A stretch of DNA of 64,000 nucleotides from Suillus spraguei (GCA_016800925.1 JABCPU010000264.1:30702-94701), one strand, 5' to 3'; counted from the first letter of the stretch, positions 10,720 to 22,008 are shown. Notes: a model not told the origin generated them from the sequence alone. Numbers and translations are program-made.

Positions 10720-12184
10720 ATGTTCTCCACTGTACCCTTGTTGACACTCCTGGCCTTGTCAGTCACGGGATCGCCCGTTGAAGTTCGCAATTCCCGCATC
10801 ACTCTCCCCATAACCAGGAGGCTAAAATCCTCCAATGGTACCAACCAGGTACAGCACGATGAAGCTCGCGTGGCGGCCTTCAGGGACAACAGCACGCATG
10901 ACCGACGTGCTAATATTCCGTTGGCAAACGAAAAGTGGTTCTACATCACATCAGTTGGCATTGGCTATCCCCCCACATATTGTAAGTTCAACGCTGAGAA
11001 ACATGCGGCTGCTAATTTATCACTGAAGACAACTTGATTGTCGACACCGGTAGCGCAGTCACATGGGTTGGCGCCAACAAGAAGTACGAAATAACCGCCA
11101 CCAGCCTCGAGACTCCATTGGAGGTGACAGTAACATACGAAGCTGCCTTCTTCACCGGTATGACATACAACACTACCATGAGTTGAAAATACCTACGATC
11201 ATCTATAGGACATCTATTCACTGATATCCTCACTTTCCGTAATGCATTCACTACCACAATGGTAATCGGTGTTGCTTCTAATTATCGGGGCGTGGAATAT
11301 AACGGTGTCCTTGGCATCGGGCCTGGACGCTTGTCAGCCGGCGCCGTGAAAAATAATCCGGAAATGGAGCTCGAGACTATCACTCAGCGCCTGTCTGACA
11401 CCGGCAGCATTTCTCAGCCCCTTGTTGGTATATTTCTCCAACCCTCCAGTAGGGATGAACCCGACGGCAGTGGAGTACTCGACTTTGGTAAACCTAACCC
11501 TGCCCTCTACACGGGCGACATCGTATACACGTAAGCTACCTCAGCTCCTAGATCCATCCAGACTGATAGTAATTGTTTTGTTTCAGTTCTGTCACCACAA
11601 TCCCCACCGCATCGAATTATTGGGGTATCGAACAGAGGATTACCTACGGCACCACGGAGATCTTACCCGCCGCCCCTGGTATCGTGGATTCTGGCTGCAC
11701 CTTTATTTACCTTGCCTCCGGTATGTATTTAGAGTCAGCGACTGATTTTTACGCATTCTAATCAACGTTTGATAGATGCCTTTGAGAATTACAGGGCTGC
11801 AACCGGCGCTGAATTTGATGCGACAACTAAACTTCTCTCTATTACCCCTGAGCAGTACGATGCACTGGATGACCTGAATTTCCATATTGAGGACGTATGT
11901 CAATTCTGTCAACCCTAATATCCCTTGTTCACCATTTTTCATGGCAGCAAACCTACACTCTCACCCGTAACGCCCAAATCTGGCCTCGTCATCTCAACTC
12001 CAAGATTGATGGTCTTGACAATGGTATATATCTCGCGGTTGTAAGCCTTAGCACACCCGTTGGCCATGGGGAAGACTTCCGTCTTGGCTATGTATTCCTC
12101 CAGCGCTTCTACGCTTCTTTCGATATCGTCAAGTCCCGCGTCGGTTTTGCCACAACCCGGTTCACTGATGCAACCACCAACTAA
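10720..12184 (+). CDS. secreted A1 aspartic protease (polyporopepsin-like), copy 1
   Basis: Six exons: 10720-10981, 11029-11157, 11209-11530, 11587-11720, 11776-11894 and 11948-12184. They join in frame with GT-AG introns to 400 residues, a normal length for a fungal pepsin-like preproenzyme. The protein opens with a hydrophobic signal peptide (about residues 1-18) and a basic propeptide. The first catalytic motif is DTGS at 93-96 and the second is DSGC at 272-275. The enzyme would hydrolyse extracellular proteins at acid pH. The flap region after Tyr124 reads Glu-Ala-Ala-Phe where family members have Gly-Ser/Thr-Gly, so substrate gating may be altered. A paralogue with the same exon structure lies at 17575. 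A TATA box is 43 bp upstream. Confidence 0.92.
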
Positions 12185-12531
12185 GATGGAATTGCCGAAG
12201 TATAGGAAGCATCGTTTCTCGGACGCAAAGCAGCATACGGATTTTAAAGGTTGTACGGACTATTCTCAAATAGACTATAGAGGTCTTATTCCTTAGTTGG
12301 GTTTCTTTATGGTTGGTTTATAGCAGTACAAGTGAATATTGTTGTTGCGCGGCTCGTCTTGTAGAAGGAAATTCTGTGCGACTTGCGTCTAATATTTTCT
12401 TTTGTGCACCAATACATAGTATATTTATTATTGTCGTCTATTCTGTCCTGTGAAAATAGAACTCTCCCCAATGAGAATGTCTTTGGCGTTTGTCTCTAAT
12501 ACACGTAACCGAGTGATTTCATTATGATAGA
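12185..12531. other. 3' flank of protease copy 1
   Basis: Transcribed-trailer-like sequence shared with copy 2 (19045-19400). No gene is seen. Confidence 0.5.
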
Positions 12532-12543
12532 TAGATAATAGAT

Positions 12544-12818
12544 TTTTTTTTATTCTTGTTTATTGTCCTTTGGAGCGGGGCCCTATGGTGAACACTACAT
12601 ACGGTATCGTACTATTCTGTGTATGTATATTGTATAGTCAATGCTGTGCAATGGTCCGTGCTGATGCATGGACGGTGACGCCGTCTTAAGGCGTTAAGTT
12701 AGTGTTACATTATGTGCGTTTCTCCCTTCTTCCTTGCTCCCTTTTTCTCTCAACCTCCTGTCATTATTCTTTCTCCTTTTAGGGGATGACATCGCCAAAC
12801 GTTTGTTCCAGTCTGCCG
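12544..12818 (-). mobile_element. 275-bp retroposed insert with 12-bp target duplication
   Basis: The insert is flanked by TAGATAATAGAT at 12532-12543 and again at 12819-12830. Copy 2 of the duplication has a single uninterrupted GATAATAGAT at 19406-19415, which is the empty site. The insert starts with a run of T on the plus strand, which is a poly(A) tail when read on the minus strand. A long target duplication plus a poly(A) tail is the signature of LINE-driven retroposition. I saw no clear tRNA-like A and B boxes, so it could be a SINE, a 5'-truncated LINE or a retrocopied transcript. Confidence 0.75.
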
Positions 12819-13174
12819 TAGATAATAGATGATTGCACTTATAAAGATGTCATGTTGTCAAGGTTTTGTTTAGCTTGTTGGCACCTCCACCTCACAGAGA
12901 TACCTGGACAGGCGTTAGTAGTAGTTGACCAGCTCAGCCTGAAGGCTACATTACTCGAGTTAGATCAATTTCTCTAATATGAGTACTTAAACTCTAATAT
13001 ACGTCAAGCTGACATATGGTCACTAGATTTAATTTCATAAGTCATATGCATATGCATATACATAACACACAACATATGCGAGTAGGTAAACCAGCACTAA
13101 AACTATCTTTAGAAACTATGACTATGTCTGTCTCCATAAAATCACCGACGACAACCCCACTGAAATAAATAAGT

Positions 13175-14072
13175 TCAAGCGATGCCCATGTTACTGATGT
13201 CAACAACACGGTGGTAACGACCACCAGCGCGTACATCGAGGGGACGACGTTCGGAAAATGCCATACGTATGTACCATTGAAGTGTCTGCTGGGGAGAGCG
13301 CCGCTCGTTCATGTCCAAATATATGGGGCGCGTGTGCTCTGGGTAGCGTTCTCTGCAAACAGGCGCCAAGGGATAACGATTGATCATTCCACGTAGGACG
13401 GTCGGGTCCTGCTCACGTGAAATTTCATCATACTGGGAGTATGGCCAACAGGATTGTGGATATGCTGGCGCCGGAGCGGGGGGAAGAGGGATGTTCGAGC
13501 GAGCAGCGCTCGATTTGGCACGAATGCGTTCCGCCAGTCTGCCGCTACGCGCGTCATGGTCGTGAGAGGTCAGCGGTACATCAGCCGAAGCTTGATTTAA
13601 AGTGGCCTCATGCCTCTGCTTTGTGCGTGGAATGGAGGGGTAGGCTTGTTGACTGCTTGTACCCAAATTGTGGCTAGGGATTTGGGGTTTGATACTTTGG
13701 GAGTTCAAAGAAAGTGCTCTGAAACCACTGCGAGGGAGGCCCTCTGTCGGTTCAGGGGAATGAGGAAACTTGGCCAGCAAGTCCGAGTCCGTATGAGTGT
13801 TAACTTTTGCGCGAGTCGGCCCATGGTAGTAGTAAGCATGCTCGATGTCGGAGTTTTGTAACGGAGTCTTGCCACGGTATGCGTGTTGAAAAGGATCGTC
13901 ATGAGGGGGCTCGCGCTTCCTTCCTTCTGAAGAGAATGGCATTGATTTTGAGTGCTTAAACGACACCTTCTGGTCGTCGTTGAATCTGAGGGGTATTTAT
14001 TAGTATGATTACAATGAGCAGAACTCGAAAGCGATCGACTCACTTTTGGATCATCTTCTTGAAGGAATTCAT
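13175..14072 (-). CDS. hypothetical protein, two exons
   Basis: Exon 1 is 14072-14044 and exon 2 is 13985-13175. A 58-nt GT-AG intron joins them in frame to about 279 residues. The product is rich in Pro, Ser and Arg in its first two thirds and looks disordered. The last 70 residues, with a PQQTLQW and FSERRPLDVRAGGRYH stretch, are the most ordered. I do not recognise the family. The 3' two-fifths were duplicated with the protease gene and survive as a fragment at 19702-20160. In that fragment the frame continues past the copy 1 stop, so the true C-terminus in copy 1 may also differ. The gene is convergent with protease copy 1. Confidence 0.6.
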
Positions 14073-15355
14073 GATTGATGTAAGGAAATGAGGGATGTAA
14101 GGTTGCAAAATATATGAGTGGTATGTGTCTGCTGGTGCAAGGAATCTCCCTGTCAGTATATAAAGGTCGAGCTACTGTGGATGCGCCATGGGGTCCATTA
14201 CCACAACCACAAAGCAATTTCTCAATATCCGAAAACAATTCAATTGTGGATGCATTGATGAATGTTCCGATCACCCACCTAGAACCAAATCAATGCCGTG
14301 GATATTGCCACATTTGCATGATAAAGGTAAAATATGCGACAACCAAGCAATTATGTGGTACAGTTGCCACAGGCTGGCACAATGAATGCATCATGCGTCT
14401 TTGCTCATTAGGATATCTTGAGATCATAGCTTGTGCTCAATGAACACGCGACAAAATGACGGACAGCACACCGACCTGGACGCATTGGACACAAGCATAG
14501 GGAACGATATGCACGGAGATGCTGACGAAAAAAGCTAACTTGCTCTTGGGATTGTCTCACTTGACAAGACCACTCAGCGTAAGTTTACAGCACAGCGAAT
14601 TCGACCGGCTATATTTTACCCCAAATTGCTCAATATCAATAAAGATGCATGGAGTGCCTTCAGCTGACATCTCAAGCAATCTGAAGGTGATGTAAACAAT
14701 TGTTATTACACAGAATTACACGCACGATTACTTGACCTCCGGTGTGCTTGCCACTTGGAGGATGGACCCGGGACCAATCATAGCCTTGAAGAGGTTTGAA
14801 TTATTGATCTCTAAAAGTCTCGAAATACTCTAGCTCCCATCAGGATGAATGGAACGTCGGCTGCAAAATTTAGTTGCCTGTTTCACGGTAAAATCTAGAA
14901 CCCATATTCACTTCTTCAACCGCGCAATTCGCATACGATCCATACGTCTGCACAGTATCGTGCACAAAAAGCCCTAACGGAGACCTATGTCCAACCTTCT
15001 CTACCCGTCATTAATTCATTGCTAGCCTTGAACTTAAGAAGGAACGCCAGGGCACAAAGTGTGGAGTAACCTTAATATATGCAGCAACAAACGATGTAAG
15101 GTATGACCTACGATGAATCTGAGCCTAGCGCTTCCTTGCTTCGGTGCGGGGTAAGGAACATTTCAACTCTTGACGACATTAGGGAAGGACCTCGATTCTT
15201 GGAGGGCAGTCCATTCGAAGATATTTGAATGACGAGTCTTTCAGCAATCGTTTACAGAATATGCCTCTTACAAAAAGCGCATCATAACAAGTGTCCGTAC
15301 CGTCTGGACACATCGCAGTACTACGATCCAAATCCCTGTGGTACATTCAACGACA
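14073..15355. other. intergenic, possible promoter, no gene assigned
   Basis: A TATATAAA sequence at 14157-14164 lies 24-31 bp before a short plus-strand open stretch (from 14188). That stretch is Cys-rich but has no recognisable family and no continuation, so I do not call it. The rest shows nothing. Confidence 0.35.
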
Positions 15356-16092
15356 TCACTCAGTAAGAAGCTCCTCCACTCTAGCATCAATCGCCTGAGG
15401 AGTAGTTGTCGATGCCCAGCGATTCACGACTTTCCCGTTCTTATCAATCAAGAACTTCTCGAAGTTCCACTACGTGGGAAGTTACGTCAGCTACGTGCAC
15501 ATCGGCGATCTGACCCCACATAACGAACCTTGATTCTGGAGAGGCCCATGAGGCCAGCTTTCTCATTCTTGAGCCATCGGTAAACAGAGTTCGTGTTGTC
15601 GCCGTTTACGTCAGACTTCTTCATAAGAGGAAAGTTCACTCCGTGATTGACCTCGCAGAAAGATGCAATGGCGGCATCGTCACCAGGCTCTTGTCCGCCA
15701 AACTATTGGATATAATTTAGCTCTATGACGCAGTGAAACAGTAACTGGAGCAGCGTAGACCCACTTGGTTGCATGGGAAACCGAGAATGATGAAGCCACG
15801 TTCCTTGTGCTTGTCGTACAAAGCCTGAAGGCCTAGGTGTCCAGTATCCTCTATCAATTGCATACAACTTCAAAGACTATAGATTGAACCTTGGTATTGG
15901 GGAGTGAAACCACTGGAGATTCCAAAGAGTAAATCGCTCGTAGGTCTACCATAGTTACCAACTGACTTACCACTTCGATGCAACATTGACAACCAAGACA
16001 ACCTTGCCCTTAAGTTGTTCAAAGTCATATGTTTGCCCGCTGGGCAACTCTGTTTTCAGATCGTAAAAAGTATTTCCAGAGGCAGAAGACAT
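15356..16092 (-). CDS. glutathione peroxidase / thiol peroxidase (Gpx/Hyr1 type)
   Basis: Five exons (16092-15971, 15912-15890, 15832-15765, 15702-15529, 15469-15356) join in frame to 166 residues, the usual length. The peroxidatic Cys lies in VASKCGFTPQY (Cys41), followed by FPCNQFGGQEPG (67-78), a likely resolving Cys87 in FCEVN, and the WNFEKF motif carrying Trp and Asn of the catalytic tetrad. Fungal members of this family reduce hydroperoxides using thioredoxin rather than glutathione and can signal peroxide stress. An in-frame upstream ATG at 16305 would add 71 residues rich in Arg and Ser without acidic clusters, which looks like a mitochondrial presequence. The gene sits between the two protease copies but is not duplicated. 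Confidence 0.93.
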
Positions 16093-17047
16093 CGTTCGTC
16101 GTGAAGGTGAAGGTACTAGTTGGATACGTGAGGGCGCAGTAACAAGTTTACGCCGGAATGGCTGAAACAACCGGCAAGTCCCACCGATTTCACAGAGTGA
16201 AATATGGCTATATTGCCCTACGCCAGATCTGATGCTGGAATATTGTGTAACCAAGCGTGGTCGGGTCAGCGAAGAAGTGAGACTCGTGAATGATACAACC
16301 TTCATCGACTAGCAAGATGGTTGGTGCTCGCTGCTTAGTGATACTATCATCTTCACACGATATCTTATCTTTCGTGAAGACTCCAGCTCGGAATTTAACT
16401 AAGGCTCTCCCATTCACACACGAACTTGTGTACAGGCCGATAGATATAGATTCTAACCACACAACTTAGCAGAGGGTGAGCACGGGCTATTGTATTACAT
16501 AAGTGCGCAGGACACTGGTGTCGGTATTCACGATAATTATTTAGACTGGTGGCCCGAGGTATAGTTTGCCTGAAAAAATTTATAGGGTGGCATAATCAAC
16601 CAACCCAACCTGCATCTGTACACGCAATATCAACCGAGCTAGTTTGAAACTACATCTGCAACCAAGAATACTTGCCCATGTAAAATTAAACCGAATTTAT
16701 TCCCGCGACCATGAGCGGTGGTACAAACCACTGCTTCTTCTTGAAATCAAAGTCAGGGTATCGATGTTTTGATCAAGTACATCTTCCTGGAAACGCCGTC
16801 CAGGTCTAGGTGAAGGCCCCAACACAAAGCTCAAGCTTGTACTGAATCATGTCGTGGACACGCGCCCTTCTCTTCAAGTCGCCTTCTCTTCAGTCGCCCT
16901 TCTCTTTAACCACATCGAGCTGCCCAGCATGTTCAAAGGCAGACAGCACAAGTTGTTTTATAACAGCAAGTAATTTAACTCTCCACCAGGTGGCTAGGGC
17001 TAATTTTACTTGCAAAATCCACGTTGAGAAGATGATTATGGCCTTTC
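16093..17047. other. upstream region of the peroxidase and remnant sequence
   Basis: Includes the possible 5' extension of the peroxidase up to 16305 and a repeat piece at 16758-16846. No other gene is seen. Confidence 0.4.
16758..16846. repeat. 89-bp direct repeat, first copy
   Basis: Starts near GATGTTTTGATCAAG and ends near CAAGCTTGTACTGAAT. It is almost identical to 20164-20254, which lies directly at the right junction of protease duplication copy 2. The repeat therefore brackets the copy 2 unit and probably records the rearrangement that created it. Confidence 0.75.
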
Positions 17048-17531
17048 TGTACGTGTTCCTATGTGTCCTGCCTGAATGACACATCTCAACCTATTTCGTC
17101 ATAACAAGTTTTCACTGGGAACGTTCAGGACCGGACTGCGGCAGCACTATGCTCGGTGGCCCACTATACAAGTGCCAGCGAACGCCATGGCAATGCTGGG
17201 CACCTTAGCCAGGTCATCCTGGTGAATGATTACACCTGCTTTGAACGTTTTTACTGGCGATGTTACGGTCGTACATGCGGTAGTGGAGCAATTGAAATGT
17301 GGCTCAAATCGGTATAACAGTATGATGAGGTCTCTAGGTGAGTCCAAGAAACGCTGGCACATGAATCACATTCAAATTCATCCATCCACTTCCCACCAAT
17401 CGTACATTTTATCGGGAAGTCGAATCCTTGCACTTGTGATAACTCGGATCGCAACTATCTCGTCATCGGTTTTTCGAGGGGGACTGACGTGACTGGGGTT
17501 CCCGAACGTTGCCATCGCGTTCGCTAGCACA

Positions 17532-17538
17532 TATATAA
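17532..17538 (+). promoter_or_regulatory. TATA box of aspartic protease copy 2
   Basis: TATATAA lies 43 bp before the ATG at 17575, identical in placement to copy 1. Confidence 0.6.
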
Positions 17539-17574
17539 TGAGCAACCGATTATGATATAGCTTCCCAGCAAATC

Positions 17575-19044
17575 ATGTTCTCCGCTGTACCCTTGTTGAC
17601 ACTCCTGGCCTTGTCAGTCACGGGATCGCCCGTTGAAGTTCGCAATTCCCGCATCACTCTCCCCATAACCAGGAGGCTAAAATCCTCCAATGGTACCAAC
17701 CAGGTACAGCACGATGAAGCTCGCGTGGCGGCCTTCAGGGATAACAGCATGCTTGGCCAACGTGCTAATATTCCTTTGGAAAACGATATATGGTGCTCCC
17801 TCATATCAGTTGGCATTGGCTATCCCCCCACATATTGTAAGTTCAACGCTGAGAAACATGCATGCGGCTGCTAATGTATTACTGAAGACAACTTAGTTGT
17901 CGACACCGGTAGCGCGCTCACATGGGTTGGCGCCACCAAGAAGTATGAAATAACCGCCACCAGCTTCGAGACTCCATTGGAGGTGGCAGTAGAGTACGGA
18001 ATTGGCTCCCTCTCCGGTATGACATACAACACTATCATAAGTTGAAAATACCTACGATCATCTATAGGACGTCTATTCACTGATACCCTCACTCTCGGTG
18101 ATGCATTCACTACCACGATGCCAATCGGTGTTGTTTCTCATTATGAGAACTTCAATTATAACGGTATCCTTGGCATCGGGCCTGGACGCTTGTCAGCCGG
18201 CGACGTGACAAGTAATCCGGAAATGGAGCTCGAGACTATCACTGAGCGCCTATATCTCACTGACAGCATTTCTCAGCCCTTTGTTGGTATGTTTTTCCAG
18301 CCCTCCAGTAGGGATGAACCCGACGGCGGTGGAATACTCAACTTTGGTGAACCTGACCGTGCTTTATACACCGGCAACATCGTATACACGTAAGCTACCT
18401 CAGCTCCTAGATCAATTCAGACTAATAGTAATTGTTTTTTTTTCAGTCGTGTCCCCAAAATCCACACCTCATCGCTGTATTGGGGTATCGAACAGAGGAT
18501 TACCTACGGCACCAAGGAGATCTTACCCACCGCCCCTGGTATCGTTGATTGTGGCTGCACCTATAATTTCCTTGCCTTTGGTATGTATTTAGAGTCAGCG
18601 ACTAATTTTTACGCATTCTAATCAACGTTTGATAGATGCCTTTGAGAATTACAGGGCTGCAACCGGCGCTGAATTTGATGCGACGACTAAACTTCTCTCT
18701 ATTACCCCTGAGCAGTACGATGCACTGGATGACCTGAATTTCCATATTGAGGACGTATGTCAATTCTGTCAACCCTAATATCCCTTGTTCACCATTTTTC
18801 ATGGCAGCAAACCTACACTCTCACCCGTAACGCCCAAATCTGGCCTCGTCATCTCAACTCCAAGATTGATGGTCTTGACAATGGTATATATCTTGCGTTC
18901 CAAAGCTTGAGCACACCCGTTGGCAGTGGGAAAGACTTTCGTCTTGGCTATGTATTCCTCCAGCGCTTCTACGCTTCGTACGATATCGTCAGGCACCGCG
19001 TCGGTTTTGCCAGAACCCGGTTCACTGATGCCACCACCAACTAA
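17575..19044 (+). CDS. secreted A1 aspartic protease (polyporopepsin-like), copy 2
   Basis: Six exons: 17575-17836, 17888-18016, 18068-18389, 18447-18580, 18636-18754 and 18808-19044. Exon lengths are identical to copy 1 and again give 400 residues with a signal peptide and DTGS at 93-96. The flap is canonical here (Tyr124-Gly-Ile-Gly). The second catalytic motif reads Asp272-Cys-Gly instead of Asp-Ser/Thr-Gly. The catalytic Asp is kept, but the neighbouring hydroxyl that orders the active site is replaced by a thiol. Exon 5, exon 6 and their introns are nearly identical to copy 1 while exons 2 to 4 differ at many residues. The uneven divergence suggests gene conversion or selection on the middle exons. 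Confidence 0.92.
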
Positions 19045-19478
19045 TATGGAATTGCCGAAGTATAGGAAGCATCGTTTCTCGGACGCAAAGCAGCATACGG
19101 ATTTAAAGGTTGTATGGACTATTCTCAAATAGACTATGGAGGTCTTATTCCTTAGTTGGGTTTCTGTATCATTAGATTATAGCACTGGTACAACTAAATA
19201 TTGCCGTTGCGCGGCTCGTCTTGTAGAAGAAAATTCTGTGCGACTTGCGTCTAGTACTGTAGAATATTTTCTTTTGTGCACCAATACATAGTATATTTAT
19301 TATTGTCGTCTATTCTGTCCTGTGAAAATAGAACTCTCCCCAATGAGAATGTCTTTGGAGTTTGTCGCTAATACACGTGACCGAGTGGTTTCATTATGAT
19401 AGATTGATAATAGATGATTGCACTTATACAGATGATATGTTGACAAGGTTTTGTTTGGCTCCCTGGCACCCCCACCTT

Positions 19479-19542
19479 AGACTGGTGACCAGCCCCTCTA
19501 TGAGGCAAACTTTGCCTCATAGAGGGGACTGGTCACCAGTCT
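19479..19542. repeat. 64-bp near-perfect palindrome (foldback insertion)
   Basis: AGACTGGTGACCAG at the left end is mirrored by CTGGTCACCAGTCT at the right, and the arms continue inward to a centre with essentially no loop. Only one base breaks the symmetry. The matching place in protease copy 1 (about 12888) has no such sequence, so it is an insertion here or a precise loss there. ACCT occurs just outside both ends, and a TA dinucleotide sits at each border. Confidence 0.85.
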
Positions 19543-19701
19543 ACCTCCACCTCACAGAGATACCTGGACAGGCATTAGTAGTAGTTGACCAGCGTAGCCT
19601 GAAGGCTACAGTACTCAAGTTAGATCAATTTCTCTAATATGAATACTTGAACTCTAATAAGCGTCAAGCTGACCATATAGTCACTAGATTTCATTTCATA
19701 A

Positions 19702-20160
19702 TCATATGCATATGCATATACATAACACACAACATATGCGAGTAGGTAAACCAGCACCAGAACTCTCTTTAGAAACTATGTCTGTTTCCATAAAATCACC
19801 GACGACAACCCCACTGAAATAAACAAGTTCAAGCGATGCCCATGTTACTGATGAGTCAACAACGCGGTGGTAACGACCACCAGCGCGCACATCGAGGGGA
19901 CGGCGTTCGGAAAATGCCATACGTATGTGCCATTGAAGTGTCTGCTGGGGAGAGCGCCGCTCGTCCATGTCCAGATATATGGGGCGCATGTGCTCTAGGT
20001 AGCGTTCTCTGCAAACAGGCGCCAAGGGACAACGATTGATCATTCCACGTAGGACGGTCGGGTCCTGCTCACGTGAAATTTCATCATACTGGGAGTATGG
20101 CCAACAGGATTGTGGATATGCTGGCGCCGGAACGGAGGGAAGAGGGATGTTTGAGCGAGC
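19702..20160 (-). pseudogene. truncated copy of the hypothetical gene at 13.2 kb
   Basis: The translation matches the C-terminal half of the protein encoded at 13175-14072 (shared ARSNIPLP, CRERY, RPIYLDM and FSERRPLDVRAGG motifs). The 5' half is missing because the duplication breaks at 20161. Beyond the copy 1 stop the frame continues to 19702. It lacks a start and promoter. Confidence 0.75.
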
Positions 20161-20163
20161 ACG

Positions 20164-20254
20164 ATGTTGATGTTTTGATCAAGTACATCTTCCTGGAAAT
20201 GCCGTCCAGGTCTCCCTGATGGCCCCTACACAAAGCTTCAAGCTTGTACTGAAT
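20164..20254. repeat. 89-bp direct repeat, second copy
   Basis: Near-identical to 16758-16846, and directly abuts the end of duplication copy 2. Confidence 0.75.
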
Positions 20255-22008
20255 GTGAACAGAATTTTGTACCACATCCTATAAGCTTTTGTAGGTATGG
20301 CATAGACCCAGGAGTTGGCGAGAAACATGATAACACAGAATGAACAGTGTCCCTTGGGGTAAGGAATGGGACCTATCAGCTCTGTAGGAAGTAACAAGAG
20401 TCCAACGCCCGCAATCGTAGCTGTGGTTTTACCTGGACATATGAAAATGAACATCCAGGAGTTGGGCAGTCTGTATAGACTTGACGCAGACTCCGTGTAC
20501 AAAAGGTCTGTTACGGGTTTGTGTCGGCGTCGTTCAGGGGCTTCCAGCCAGTGCATGTCAGCTGCCCGGTCCGTCTTACATTATCGGTTGGTTATATTAT
20601 CCCGTCTGAGTCAGCCCGTGGTGCCTGCCTCTCCCAGGCAACGAGAGGCCGCTGACAGAACTGATGGGCAAGACTACAGGAACTTACCAAAGCTACAGTG
20701 CCTGCACAGATTTGGCCCGCACTGGGTATTTCAGATACACCCTCGTGAGTGCAAATATGGAATAGTGTAGAATCTAGAAGGTCTATGATTGGTCACTCCA
20801 TTGGCAGGCGAGCACAAAGATATCATGATAGCACCTTCAATAGAGGATGAGAAAGCCAGCCAGCCCGGCGCACGAGAAGGTCAGGCGAAGGCCCAAACAA
20901 TCTGCAGCTGTGCAAAGCTGTGATCCAGGCAGGGCCAGGCTGGAAGCTTGCTAAATTACCGTATTCAAGATTAATGTAATCATAAGTCGTAAAACTTTCA
21001 TGAACTCAATGTATGAAGGTTTGCTGGACGGAGACTGCCGGATCCCAGATTTGCCCATAAACCCCGTACTAATATCCCACGGTGCCTCGGGCAGGGCAAC
21101 TCCAAGTCGTGTTCCTTACCATAACACTGCGTACTGCAAGTCGGAGGATAGAGCGTGCTACATCTATGTCATAGACCGTTGACAGACAGTGCCCAAATTC
21201 AGAAAGTGCGGGTCTTTGCATCTTCCATCCATAATTATTACAACTGACTCCCAGGCACTAACGCTGGTTTCATGCCTATCGACAATCAGTAAGATAGATA
21301 CAGAATAGTGTCAGCCTGCAAAAGTATCTGTACCTCAGTCAGTCCCAGCCTAGTACTATTGCATGATGGGGGAGCTTTATTGAATGGTATTATCTCAATA
21401 CTATCACAATCGTCTAGCTGTACCGCTCGGATGTCAACAAGCTAATGCATTCCGCCACCCGGAACTACTGTGTCAGGAAACAAAATACAGTTTCTACACC
21501 CGCTATGCCTCCTTGCTAAGTGCATGACTTATTCATTCCCTGAATCTAATACCGCACTTAGGCATTCTATCATACCCGAGATAGATAATAAGATGTTCGG
21601 GGTGCACCCGGTGCCCTGATTGTTATTCCTAGCCGCAACTCTCATTTCCGCCCTGCCACTGGTAAATGAAATTTGTAACTTCCGCGGGACATGGTGTCGA
21701 GAGTGCCTCGTTCCATGATACAAAGATGGTGATGCCCTTCTCGGCACCGAAAATCGTTCATGTTTCCATACAGCGCCTGCTATCGGAACGGCTGTCACAA
21801 GTTAATCACTGCCCCCTGAATATCGCTCTCGCCCCAGAGTAAGCCCAATATGACTCACACTATTCGTCAACGGGCCTGAGTCATATGCTACACAGTAGCA
21901 ATGACGGCGTATAAATGGTATGAGGATTTTAATCATTTTGATATTCATAGTCACTATATCCCAACATCATCCGTATAAACAAGATTCGTTCGTCCAAACT
22001 CTAGCAAT
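20255..22008. other. no gene assigned; one hydrophobic minus-strand open stretch
   Basis: A minus-strand open stretch at 20556-20179 has two hydrophobic segments and reaches into the 89-bp repeat. It could be a remnant of a membrane-protein gene, but no family is recognised and no splice pattern supports it. The remainder shows nothing. Confidence 0.3.
21910..21916 (+). promoter_or_regulatory. TATA-like box upstream of small secreted protein candidate
   Basis: TATAAAT lies 99 bp before the ATG at 22009, a plausible core promoter spacing. Confidence 0.4.

Larger units (their letters stand above)
10033..13505. repeat. tandem duplication, copy 1 (protease gene plus flanks)
   Basis: This segment is closely similar to 17048-20161, including introns, promoter and the 3' flank. 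It starts at the shared GTGTTCCTATGTGTCC block and ends in GAGCGAGCA near 13505. Relative to copy 2 it has about 155 extra bases at 10131-10287 and the 275-bp insert at 12544-12818. It lacks the 64-bp foldback of copy 2. Confidence 0.9.
17048..20161. repeat. tandem duplication, copy 2
   Basis: Partner of 10033-13505, with the same gene, promoter and 3' flank. It ends abruptly within the coding region of the hypothetical gene counterpart at 20161, where the 89-bp repeat begins. It lacks the 275-bp retroposon and carries the 64-bp palindrome at 19479-19542. Confidence 0.9.
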
